This document shows positions 47,544 to 55,934 of a stretch of DNA of 64,000 nt, one piece after another. The position numbers were made by a program, and so were the translations under genes. The stretch's first letter is position 1, and each line of letters opens with the position of its first letter. This DNA comes from Palsa-883 sp963847615 (lineage in GTDB: Bacteria; Pseudomonadota; Alphaproteobacteria; Acetobacterales; Acetobacteraceae). The notes under the pieces were generated by a model. It made no database searches, had not been told where the DNA came from, and saw nothing but the letters and a program-made list of their open reading frames with translations. Location of the stretch: NCBI GenBank assembly GCA_963847615.1, contig CAWKAN010000026.1, positions 248,001 to 312,000 on the forward strand, read 5' to 3'.

Positions 47544-48656
47544 ATGAAGATCATCGCCGTCGAGACCAGCCTGACCCGCATCCCATTCGACATGGGTGCC
47601 AAGCCCGTCTCGTTCGGCGGCGTCGGCTGGCAGGCGCTGAACACGCTGTGGGTCCGCATCGTCACCGACCAGGGGCTGGAGGGCTGGGGCGAGGGCTTCG
47701 GCCACGCCTGCGTCGCCGCCACCAAGACGGTGTGCGACACCCAGCTTGCGCCGGCGATCCTCGGCCAGGACGCGCGCGACATCGCCGGGCTGCGCGCGCG
47801 GCTGGCGAAGACATTGCATTTGTTCGGCCGCAACGGGCCGCATCTCTACGCGTTGTCGGCGCTCGACATCGCGCTGTGGGACATCGCCGGCAAGGCGGCC
47901 GGGCTGCCGCTGTGGCGGCTGTGGGGCGGCACGCCGCGCACCAACCTGAACGCCTATGCCAGCCTGCTGCGCTACGGCGCGCCGGAGCTGGTCGGCGCGG
48001 CCGCGGCGCGCGCGGTGGCGCGCGGCTATCGCGACATCAAGCTGCACGAGATCGAGGTGCCGATGGTGCGCGCCGCGCGCGAGGCGATCGGGCCGGACGT
48101 GCGGATGATGGTCAACGTCAACTGCCCCTGGACGGTGAGCGAGGCGATCGACCGGGCGCGCGCCTTCCGTCCCTTCGACCTGACCTGGCTGGAGGAGCCG
48201 GTCTGGCCGCCGGAGGACCACGCCGGCCTCGCCCGGGTCCGCGCCGAGGGGGTGCGGATCGCCGCGGGGGAAAATTCCGGCGGGCTGCACGACTTCCAGC
48301 ACGCCTTTGCCGCCGGCGCGCAGGACATCGCGCAGCCCAGCGTGATCAAGATCGGCGGCCCCTCGGCGGTGTTCGAGATCGCCGCGCTGGCCAAGGCGCA
48401 CGGCGTGCGGCTGGTGCCGCACAACGCCTATTTCGGTGCCGGGCACCTGGCGTCGCTGCACCTCAACGCCACGCTGGCGCCGGACGTGCCGCTGGAGCGG
48501 CTGTTCATCGACATGGAGGCGAACCCGTATCACGAGCTGGTGCTGGTGGAGGCCGGCAAGGCGGCAGTGCCGACCGGCCCCGGCCTGGGGCGCGATCCGG
48601 ACGCCGCGGTGCTGCGCCGCTACCAGCTGGCCGAGCCGACCGTGCATCGCCTGTAG
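47544..48656 (+). CDS. Enolase-superfamily enzyme (MR/MLE type) 2
   Basis: The 370-residue protein has the barrel acid/base K166-x-H168 (DIKLHE), E217 (WLEEP), E243 (AGEN) and H293 (VPHNAYFGAGH). The first metal ligand position reads N191 (MMVNVNCPW) where aspartate is usual. An AAGGAGG site (47529-47535) sets the ATG at 47544. Together with the next gene it forms a tandem pair that may degrade sugar acids. Metal binding may be altered by the N191. Confidence 0.85.
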   Translation: MKIIAVETSLTRIPFDMGAKPVSFGGVGWQALNTLWVRIVTDQGLEGWGEGFGHACVAATKTVCDTQLAPAILGQDARDIAGLRARLAKTLHLFGRNGPHLYALSALDIALWDIAGKAAGLPLWRLWGGTPRTNLNAYASLLRYGAPELVGAAAARAVARGYRDIKLHEIEVPMVRAAREAIGPDVRMMVNVNCPWTVSEAIDRARAFRPFDLTWLEEPVWPPEDHAGLARVRAEGVRIAAGENSGGLHDFQHAFAAGAQDIAQPSVIKIGGPSAVFEIAALAKAHGVRLVPHNAYFGAGHLASLHLNATLAPDVPLERLFIDMEANPYHELVLVEAGKAAVPTGPGLGRDPDAAVLRRYQLAEPTVHRL

Positions 48657-48811
48657 CGGCCGTCGCCAGCCATGGGCAGCGTCGGTGGCGGGCACCGCCT
48701 GGGGAGGCGCCCTCCCCAGCGCCCACGCCAGGGCAGGCCCCCATTCGTAACGCCCGGCGTCCGTGCCGGAAGCTGTCCGGCCAAGCCCGCTTGCCGTCAA
48801 AGGACCATGCC

Positions 48812-49900
48812 ATGAAGATAACGAAACTGCGCACCCAGGTGGTGCATCTGCCGATCGATCCACCGATCCTGACGGCGATTCTCGGCAACATCGTCTCGGC
48901 CGATTGCGTGCTGACCTTCCTGGAGACCGACGCGGGCCTGATCGGCGAGGGCCTGGTGTTCAGCATCAACAACCGCCGGCTCGGCGTGATCCACGAAATG
49001 ATCCGCAACCTGGAGGATCTGGTGGTCGGGCTGGACCCGAACCTTGGCGGCGGGTTGAACGCGCTTGCGTGGAAGGAGTTGAATTTCCTCGGCTACGAGG
49101 GCGTTTCGATCGTCGGGCTCGCCGCGATCGACAACGCGTTGTGGGATCTGCGCGGCAAGGCCGCCGGGCTGAACGTGGCGCATTTGATCGGCGCCTGCCG
49201 CCCGGCGGTGCCGTGCTATGCCTCGGGTGGGCTGTGGCTGTCCGGCTCGATCGACGACCTGCAGCAGGAGGCGGCCGGCTTCGTGGCGCGCGGCTTCCGC
49301 GCGATGAAGACCCGGGTCGGCCCGCGCGAGCCGGACAACATGGTCGCCCGGGTGCGCGCGGTGCGCGAGGCCATCGGCCCGGAGATCGCCTTGATGGTCG
49401 ATGCCAACCAGCAAATGAGCGTGAAGCAGGCGATCCGCATCGGGCGGATGATGGAGGAGCTGAACCTCACCTGGTTCGAGGAACCGGTGATCTGCCACGA
49501 CCATGCCGGCGAGGCACAGGTCGCCGCGGCGCTGGACACGCCGATCGCCTCCGGCGAGACGGTCTATACGCATCGCGGCGTGCTGGCGATGCTGCAGGCG
49601 CGCGCGGCCGACGTGGTGATGCCCGACCTGCAGCGGATGGGCGGGCCGACGGAGTTCCTCAAGGCCGGCCATCTGTGCGAGGCGTTCAACATCCCCTGCG
49701 CCGCGCATCTGTTTCCGGAGATGAGCCTGGCCCTGCTCGCGGCACTGCCCGGCGGCTCCTACCTGGAACACATGCCATGGTTCGAGAAGATCTACCGCGA
49801 GGCGATCGTGCTGGATGCCAATGGCGACGCCGTGGTGCCCGATCGCCCGGGCTGGGGCTTCAGTTTCGATCCGGACGCAATCCGACGTTTCGCCGCCTAG
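48812..49900 (+). CDS. Enolase-superfamily enzyme (MR/MLE type) 3
   Basis: The 362-residue protein has the K-x-R pair (MKTRVG), metal ligands D (MVDANQQ), E (WFEEPV) and E (ASGET), and the histidine in AAHLFPEM, as expected for MR/MLE members. Ancillary residues differ from the two other paralogues in this window. It lies 155 bases after the previous enzyme on the same strand. Substrate unknown; dehydration or racemisation of a sugar acid is typical. Confidence 0.88.
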   Translation: MKITKLRTQVVHLPIDPPILTAILGNIVSADCVLTFLETDAGLIGEGLVFSINNRRLGVIHEMIRNLEDLVVGLDPNLGGGLNALAWKELNFLGYEGVSIVGLAAIDNALWDLRGKAAGLNVAHLIGACRPAVPCYASGGLWLSGSIDDLQQEAAGFVARGFRAMKTRVGPREPDNMVARVRAVREAIGPEIALMVDANQQMSVKQAIRIGRMMEELNLTWFEEPVICHDHAGEAQVAAALDTPIASGETVYTHRGVLAMLQARAADVVMPDLQRMGGPTEFLKAGHLCEAFNIPCAAHLFPEMSLALLAALPGGSYLEHMPWFEKIYREAIVLDANGDAVVPDRPGWGFSFDPDAIRRFAA

Positions 49901-50063
49901 CCCGCATTTCCCGCACCGTCGCGCGGCAATGGCGATGGGCGTTGGCACGCCCCGCCGCCAGCATGGACCGTTGCGCGTCGCCGCCGATCCAAGCTGCATG
50001 CGCCAGGGACGAAAATCCCTCGACGTGGCAAGGCGCGAGCCCGCGCCGGCGCGCACACGGGAA

Positions 50064-50550
50064 ATGCGCACCACGCCTTGCGATCATCCCGGCGGCGCTG
50101 GCGCTTGCCGGCTTCACCGCAGCAGCGGGGCCGGCGCCCCGGTCGTTGCCACCGCCGGTCAGCCCGACCTGCATCACCTCGCCGTACGGCCCGCGCGATC
50201 TGGCCGATCGACCGCTGGCCGGTACGTTCCACTATGGCATTGACATGCGGGCGCCGCTGGGGGCCGCGGTGCGCACCGTTGCCGCCGGGCAGGTGATCGG
50301 CATCGATCGCCGCGGGGCCGGAGGGCTGGAGGTGCGGGTGCGCCACCCTGGTTTCACCGCGCTGTATGCGCATCTCGGCACTCTGGCACCCGCCCTGCTG
50401 CGCGGCCGGCGCACGCTCGGCGCCGGCGAGAAGATTGCCGTTGTCGGCCATTCGGGCCTGACCTATGGCCCGCATCTGTATTTCGAGCTGAGCATCGACG
50501 GCCATCGGGTTAACCCGGCGGCGTATCTGAAGGTCGGCCCCTGCCAGTGA
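50064..50550 (+). CDS. Secreted M23-like (LytM fold) protein with altered metal site, N-terminus frameshifted
   Basis: An about 160-residue protein with signal peptide (AIIPAALALAGFTAAAG) and a LytM core: SPYGPRDL, HYGIDMRAP giving the H-x3-D pair, and VVGHSGLTYGPHLYFEL. In active M23 peptidases that last segment is H-x-H, and the second histidine binds zinc; here it is tyrosine. So it is probably a catalytically inactive regulator of amidases, as in EnvC. The ATG at 50064 needs an extra C at 50076 removed to join the leader. No in-frame ATG exists otherwise. Confidence 0.75.
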
Positions 50551-50669
50551 TGGCCGCTCGATGGCCAGCTATCGAAGCAGGGCGAGTGGCGCCGGCTTGT
50601 CGGTGATGGCGGGTCCACGCCAGCGCCGCGGCGTCGGAGCCTGCTGTCGCGACGGGCGTCGCGCGGCGG

Positions 50670-51179
50670 TCAATCGATCCCGCCGTCCGGGTCCGGACCG
50701 CCGATCTCCAGCGCGTGCGCGTTCAGCCGCAACAGCGCTTTCTGCAGCGTGGCCCATTCGGCGCGGCCGAGACCTTGCGACAGGCTGGCTTCAAGTTCGC
50801 GCGCCAGCGGGATCACCCCCTGGTGCACTGCAACACCCTTGCGCGTCAGGCTCAGCAGCCGACCGCGGCCATCCTTTGGATCCGGTGCCTGCCTGAGCAA
50901 TCCACGCGCCACCAGAGCGGCCGCGGCGCGGCTGACCTTCACCTTGTCCATCGCCGTCGCCTCACCGACCGCGCTGGGCGACAATGTGCCGAACCGGCCG
51001 ACCACCGCGATCACCCGCCATTCCGCGATGCTGATGCCGAACGCTTCGGAATAGCGCCGGGCAAACAGGCGGGAAACGTGGTTCGACGCGATCGACAGCC
51101 GATACGGCAGGAAGTCTTCCAAGCGGAATCCATCGTCCGCCGGCTTTACCGCGGTACTCTGCCTTGACACTCGTTTCAT
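50670..51179 (-). CDS. MarR family transcriptional regulator
   Basis: A 169-residue winged-helix protein: SEAFGISIAEWRVIAVVGRF, a helix-turn-helix (LSPSAVGEATAMDKVKVSRAA, about 68-88) and the wing DPKDGRGRLLSLT. It diverges from hmgA across a 156-base gap, an arrangement in which MarR or IclR-type regulators (HmgR-like) control homogentisate breakdown by sensing an aromatic ligand. The assignment to hmgA is by position only. Confidence 0.88.
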   Translation of the reverse strand: MKRVSRQSTAVKPADDGFRLEDFLPYRLSIASNHVSRLFARRYSEAFGISIAEWRVIAVVGRFGTLSPSAVGEATAMDKVKVSRAAAALVARGLLRQAPDPKDGRGRLLSLTRKGVAVHQGVIPLARELEASLSQGLGRAEWATLQKALLRLNAHALEIGGPDPDGGID

Positions 51180-51204
51180 TCCAAACTACCCCTCGCCTCC
51201 CGAC

Positions 51205-51221
51205 CCTGTATAACCTGTATA
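51205..51221. promoter_or_regulatory. CCTGTATAA direct repeat in the marR-hmgA gap
   Basis: CCTGTATA occurs at 51205-51212 and 51214-51221, nine bases apart. On the minus strand it creates TATACA/TTATAC -10-like hexamers ahead of the MarR start. It could hold a MarR operator and promoter; a perfect palindrome GGCCGGCATGCCGGCC at 51277-51292 lies closer to hmgA. Confidence 0.4.
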
Positions 51222-51335
51222 TTTCCGCGAGGGAACGGCCCAGCGGCCGGTACGCCGGGCGACCGCTACGTCGGGCGGCCGGCATGCCGGCCCTGGTTCC
51301 GGCAAGGTGCCGCATTCGTTGCCCGGGAGGACGCC

Positions 51336-52619
51336 ATGAACGATCTGACATATCTTTCCGGCTTCGGCAACGAGCATGCCACCGAGGCCGTCGCCGCGGC
51401 TTTGCCGGTGGGGCAGAATTCGCCGCAGCGACCGCCGCTCGGGCTGTATGCCGAGCAGATCTCGGGCACGCCGTTCACCGTGCCGCGGCACGAGGCGCGG
51501 CGAAGTTGGCTGTACCGCACGCGCCCCTCGGCTGATCATCCGCCCTACCAACGGATCGGCAATGGATCATTGTGCGGTGCGCTTGCCGATCCGACGCCGA
51601 ACCGGATGCGCTGGGACCCGCTCGCGCTGCCGGACGCGCCGACGGATTTCATCGCCGGCCTGGTGACGCTGCTGGCAGGGGACGAGGCAGCCGCCAGCGC
51701 CGGCGTCACGGTGCATCTCTATCGCGCCAATCGCGCCATGCAGCGGGTCTTCTGGAACGCCGACGGCGAGCTGCTGATCGTTCCGCAACTCGGGCGACTG
51801 GCGCTGGCAACCGAACTCGGCCGGCTGGAGGTGGCACCGGGCGAGATCGCCGTGGTGCCGCGCGGCATACGCTTCCGCGTTGCCCTGCCGGACGGGGCGG
51901 CGCGCGGCTACGTGTGCGAAAACCACGGCGCCATTCTTCGCCTGCCCGAACTCGGCCCGATCGGCGCCAACGGGCTGGCCAATCCGCGCGACTTCCAGAC
52001 CCCGGTCGCCTGGTTCGAGGCGCGCGACGAACCGACCGAACTGGTGCAGAAATTCATGGGCGCCCTGTGGGCCACCGAGCTGGACCACTCGCCGCTCGAC
52101 GTGGTCGCCTGGCACGGCACACTGGCGCCGTACAAATACGACCTGGCCCGCTTCATGGTGATCAACACCGTCAGCTTCGATCATCCGGACCCGTCGATCT
52201 TCACCGTGCTGACCTCGCCAACCGACACGCCGGGCGCCTCCAATGTCGACTTCGCGGTATTCGCGCCGCGCTGGATGGTCGCCGAGCACACGTTCCGCCC
52301 ACCCTGGTTCCATCGCAACGTGATGACCGAGTTCATGGGCCTGATCCGCGGCGAATACGACGCCAAGGCCGGTGGTTTCAGCCCGGGCGGGGCCAGCCTG
52401 CACGGCTGCATGAGTGCCCACGGACCCGACGCGGAAAGCACGCGCCGCGCAACCGCCGCCGAGCTGGCCCCGCACAAGCTCGACAACACCCTCGCCTTCA
52501 TGTTCGAGACCCGCCAGGTTCTTCGCCCGACGCGCTTCGCCCTGGAAACGCCGGAATTGCAACGCGACTACGACGCCTGCTGGCAAGGGCTGGGTAAACA
52601 CTTCCCCCAGCGCAGCTGA
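51336..52619 (+). CDS. hmgA: Homogentisate 1,2-dioxygenase
   Basis: The 427-residue enzyme opens LTYLSGFGNEHATEA and is homologous throughout. Iron ligands are H326 and E332 (WFHRNVMTEF) and H362 (GCMSAHGPD), with the same 6- and 36-residue spacing as in human HGD. It opens the homogentisate ring to maleylacetoacetate in tyrosine and phenylalanine degradation. The fahA fragment of the same pathway is 28 kb to the left, so the pathway is not clustered here. The start is supported by GGGAGG nine bases upstream. Confidence 0.96.
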   Translation: MNDLTYLSGFGNEHATEAVAAALPVGQNSPQRPPLGLYAEQISGTPFTVPRHEARRSWLYRTRPSADHPPYQRIGNGSLCGALADPTPNRMRWDPLALPDAPTDFIAGLVTLLAGDEAAASAGVTVHLYRANRAMQRVFWNADGELLIVPQLGRLALATELGRLEVAPGEIAVVPRGIRFRVALPDGAARGYVCENHGAILRLPELGPIGANGLANPRDFQTPVAWFEARDEPTELVQKFMGALWATELDHSPLDVVAWHGTLAPYKYDLARFMVINTVSFDHPDPSIFTVLTSPTDTPGASNVDFAVFAPRWMVAEHTFRPPWFHRNVMTEFMGLIRGEYDAKAGGFSPGGASLHGCMSAHGPDAESTRRATAAELAPHKLDNTLAFMFETRQVLRPTRFALETPELQRDYDACWQGLGKHFPQRS

Positions 52620-52644
52620 CCCGGAACGGCATAACCATGGCGTG

Positions 52645-52677
52645 AGCCAAAGGCGCCCGGGGACCTCGCCCCTGGCT
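52645..52677. terminator. Possible hairpin terminator between convergent hmgA and ligase genes
   Basis: AGCCA at 52645-52649 with GGGG at 52659-52662 pairs with CCCC TGGCT at 52669-52677, leaving a bulge on the left side. It lies in the 62-base gap between two convergent genes. There is no T-run, so confidence is low. Confidence 0.3.
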
Positions 52678-52681
52678 TGGG

Positions 52682-54031
52682 TCAGCGCAGCGCCCCGGCC
52701 CTCCCGGTTTCACCCGACGGCCCCGTCGCGCCGGCGAAGACCGCGGCGACGAAGCTGAACAACACCGACGCGGGGGTCGAGATCAGCACGTTGTCGGTGG
52801 CTGCGTGGGCGGCGAAGGCGAGGAAGATCAGCCGCATGATCTGCCGCTCGGCGTGCGGCAGGCCGCGCGTGCGGCAGGCGGCCCAGGCCACGAAAGCGGC
52901 GATCAGCAGGCCGCGGCCGAGTTGTCCGCCCTCGACCGAAATCCGCAGGTATTCGTTGTGCGCCGCCCAGGTTTGCAGCAGCTCCGCCACCTCGCTGTCG
53001 GGCGGGATGATGAAATTGCCGGCGCCGAGGCCCCAGCCGAGCCAGTAGGATTGGCTGGCGGCCTGCTCGAACGGCGGCCACAGCATGTCGCGGCCGCTCA
53101 GGTCGGTCGAGTCGGTGGCGAGGAGGTTGAACAGCCTGATGTCGGCCAGCGCGTGGTCCATCAGCGCAAGCAACGGCAGCAACGTCGCCGCGCCGAGCAA
53201 CAGCAGCCAGCGGCGCCGTGCCGGCATGCACGGCGCCGAAACGCAGGCGAAGCTGAGGGCGGTGACCAGCACGCCATAGGCGAGCGGTGCCCGCGCGCCG
53301 GTGAGCACGAGGATCACGAAATTGACCGCGAGCAGCAGCAGGTCACCACGGCCGCCGGCGCGATAGAGGCGGATCAGGCAGGCATAGATCGCCGCCAGGC
53401 AGACGCCGGCGAGGAAGGCCGGGTGGCCAAGCCCGGCCAGTCGCGCGCCCCCGGAATCGACGAACAGCGGCCGCAGCCCGGCGGCATACAGCGCCACGCC
53501 GCCCGCCAGGCTGAACAGCGGCGCCCAGCGCGTGGCGCGGATCATCGTGGCGGCCCAATCGCGCGGCAGGCGGCTGAAGCAGAACGCGAACGGCGCGGCC
53601 GATCCGGCCAGCGAGCGCAGGCTGTCGGCGACGGTCAGCCCCGGATACAGGCCGTGCCCCACCCCGACGGCGAAGATCGCGGCAAACGCCCAGGCGGGAT
53701 TGAACGGGTCGGGCCGCGGGCCGTAGCGCAGGATGCACAGCGCCGCGAGGCCGATCTGTGCGGCCTTCACCACGGCGATCGTCGTCGTGTAGGCGGACGG
53801 ATCGACCAGGTCGTGCATCGTCATTTCCAGCGACGTGCCGGCCACCAGCAACCAGGCGACGCAGAAGCCGATCAGGTGCCGGCTGGCGACGACCGCGACG
53901 CCGAGCACCGCAGTGACCGCCAGCAGCGGCCCGAGGGCGCCCGGCACCAATGCCGCCACGGCGAGCACCGTCGCGAAGAACAGGCAGACCAGGGCCATCG
54001 CCGGGGACGGCGGGCGCAGCATGCTGAGCAT
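52682..54031 (-). CDS. O-antigen ligase-like (WaaL/Wzy) membrane protein
   Basis: A 449-residue polytopic protein with about ten to twelve membrane segments and a large periplasmic loop near GLGAGNFIIPPDSEVAELLQ, TWAAHNEYLRISVEGGQLG, which carries the conserved ligase histidine. This matches the O-antigen ligase/polymerase superfamily. It would attach or polymerise a lipid-linked polysaccharide at the periplasmic face. No other polysaccharide genes adjoin except UppP at 38 kb. Confidence 0.87.
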   Translation of the reverse strand: MLSMLRPPSPAMALVCLFFATVLAVAALVPGALGPLLAVTAVLGVAVVASRHLIGFCVAWLLVAGTSLEMTMHDLVDPSAYTTTIAVVKAAQIGLAALCILRYGPRPDPFNPAWAFAAIFAVGVGHGLYPGLTVADSLRSLAGSAAPFAFCFSRLPRDWAATMIRATRWAPLFSLAGGVALYAAGLRPLFVDSGGARLAGLGHPAFLAGVCLAAIYACLIRLYRAGGRGDLLLLAVNFVILVLTGARAPLAYGVLVTALSFACVSAPCMPARRRWLLLLGAATLLPLLALMDHALADIRLFNLLATDSTDLSGRDMLWPPFEQAASQSYWLGWGLGAGNFIIPPDSEVAELLQTWAAHNEYLRISVEGGQLGRGLLIAAFVAWAACRTRGLPHAERQIMRLIFLAFAAHAATDNVLISTPASVLFSFVAAVFAGATGPSGETGRAGALR

Positions 54032-54405
54032 GCGGCACCCTAGCCGGCAGCAATGAACAATCCGCTAACCCCGCGCCGTTGCCTTGCCGCGTGCCAAGCG
54101 GAGCCGGAGTCTGCCGCAAATTCGATCAGATTGCCGCCCGCGTGACCCGGATTGGGCAGGCCGGCGCCGGGTGAAGCGCCCCGCCGGGCGAACCATCCGC
54201 CGACGCCGGGCCGGTCGCCATCGGAACGCGCCGCCAGTGCCGGGTCGGCGGCGCCCTTGAAGGTTTGGCATGGTCGTTGCGTAGCGACGTGCCGAGGCGG
54301 TTGGACGTGGGGTGCCGGCACAGGTCGGCGCACCGGGGATGCGTCTGACTGCGACCTCGGCACGGACAATTCCAAGACAGTACCAGGGAAACAGGAAAGA
54401 CAATC
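54032..54405. other. Divergent control region upstream of the urea transporter
   Basis: These 374 bases lie between the ligase and urtA starts. They contain the sigma-54-type element at 54265-54281 and a GGTGC...GCACC inverted repeat at about 54312-54336 in the presumed leader. No gene or tRNA is apparent. Confidence 0.6.
54265..54281 (+). promoter_or_regulatory. Sigma-54-type (-24/-12) promoter upstream of urtA
   Basis: The segment reads TTGGCATG, four bases, TTGCG. GG at 54267-54268 and GC at 54279-54280 are 10 bases apart, and only one base of the -24 box and the last of the -12 box differ from consensus. The start would be near 54292, about 114 bases before the urtA ATG. It fits nitrogen (NtrC) control of urea uptake. 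Confidence 0.6.
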
Positions 54406-55756
54406 ATGGCACCTGGCGATACCACGATCACCCGTCGCGGCCTGGGCGGCCTCGGCGCCGCCGCGCTCACGCTGGCCGCCATGGGCGCGGCCAGGCAAGC
54501 GATCACGCCGGCCGCGGCACAGACCGCGCCGGCGGGCGGCACCATCAAGGTCGGCATCCTGCACTCGCTGTCCGGCACCATGGCGATCAGCGAGACGACG
54601 TTGAAGGACGTCATGCTGATGCTGATCGCCGATCAGAACAAGAAAGGCGGGCTGCTGGGCAAGCAGCTCGAACCCGTGGTGGTCGATCCGGCGTCGAACT
54701 GGCCACTGTTCGCCGAGAAGGCGCGGCAGTTGCTGTCGGTTGACAAATGCGACGCGGTGTTCGGCTGCTGGACCTCGGTGTCGCGCAAGTCGGTGCTGCC
54801 GGTGTTCGAGGAGCTGAACGGCCTGCTGTTCTACCCGGTCCAGTACCGAGGGCCAGGAATGCAGCCGCAACGTGTTCTACACCGGCGCGGCGCCGAACCA
54901 GCAGGCGATCCCGGCGGTCGACTACCTGATGAGCGAGGAGAAGGTCACCCGCTGGGTGCTGGCCGGCACCGATTACGTCTATCCGCGCACCACCAACCAG
55001 ATCCTCGAGGCCTACCTGAAGCTCAAGGGCGTCAAGCCGGCCGACATCATGATCAACTACACGCCGTTCGGCCAGTCGGACTGGCAGAACATCGTGGCCT
55101 CGATCAAGAAGTTCGGCTCGGCCGGCAAGAAGACCGCCGTGGTCTCGACCATCAACGGCGACGCCAACGTGCCGTTCTACAAGGAGCTGGGTAACCAGGG
55201 GATCAAGGCGACCGACATCCCGGTGATGGCGTTCAGCGTCGGCGAGGAAGAGCTGGCCGGCATGGACACCAAGCCGCTGGTCGGCCACATGGCCGCGTGG
55301 AACTATTTCGAAAGCGTCAACACGCCGGAGAACAAGGCGTTCATCGATGCCTGGCACGGCTTCATCAAGAACCCGAAGCGCACCACCAACGATCCGATGG
55401 AGGCGCACTACATCGGCTTCAACATGTGGGTGAAGGGCGTCGAGAAGGCGGGCACCACCGAGCACAACGCGGTGATCGACGCGATGATCGGCGTCGCGGT
55501 CCCCAACCTCTCCGGCGGCTACTCGGCGATGATGCCCAACCACCACATCACCAAGCCGGTGCTGATGGGCGAGATCCAGGCCGACGGGATGTTCAACATC
55601 GTCTCGCAGACCCCGGGCCTGGTGGTGGCGCAGGAGTGGTCGCCGTATCTCGCCGACACCAAGGAGCTGATCGGCGACTGGCGCGAGCCGCTGCATTGCG
55701 GCGCCTACAACGTGAAGACCCATACCTGCGGCGCCGGCGGCGGCAAGAAGGCCTGA
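54406..55756 (+). CDS. urtA: Urea ABC transporter substrate-binding protein UrtA, frameshifted
   Basis: A Tat-like leader (TRRGLGGLGAAALTLAAMGA) leads a binding protein starting IKVGILHSLSGTMAISETTL, the UrtA hallmark. An extra C at 54846-54847 breaks the frame after LLFYPVQY; corrected reading gives EGQECSRNVFYTGAAPNQQA and continues to TGA at 55756. The body ends in REPLHCGAYNVKTHTC, typical of UrtA. It captures urea in the periplasm and delivers it to UrtBCDE encoded immediately downstream. The lesion is probably a sequencing error. Confidence 0.9.
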
Positions 55757-55813
55757 CGCCGGTCCGCTCGCGCGGCGGGGATAGGCCGGCGCATCCTGCC
55801 CATCCCCGCCGTT

Positions 55814-55889
55814 GCAGGCCGGTTCGTCGCGGGCCGGTTCGTTGCGGGCCGGTTCGTTGCAGGCCGGTTCGTTGCGGGCCCGGTTGTTG
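55814..55889 (+). repeat. Five tandem 15-base repeats between urtA and urtB
   Basis: Units of GCGGGCCGGTTCGTT, with small variations, begin at 55814, 55829, 55844, 55859 and 55874. They occupy most of the 178-base gap. An upstream in-frame ATG of urtB would translate them as repeating RAGSL, but urtB has a better start behind its own ribosome-binding site. Confidence 0.88.
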
Positions 55890-55934
55890 CCGGCCCGCAC
55901 CTCGCTGGTCCGCCCGTCGCAGGAAGGAAGCTGG

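Noticed and set aside
55812..55934. Upstream extension of urtB through RAGSL repeats
   Set aside because: It would translate the tandem repeats; a good ribosome-binding site and signal peptide start at 55935.
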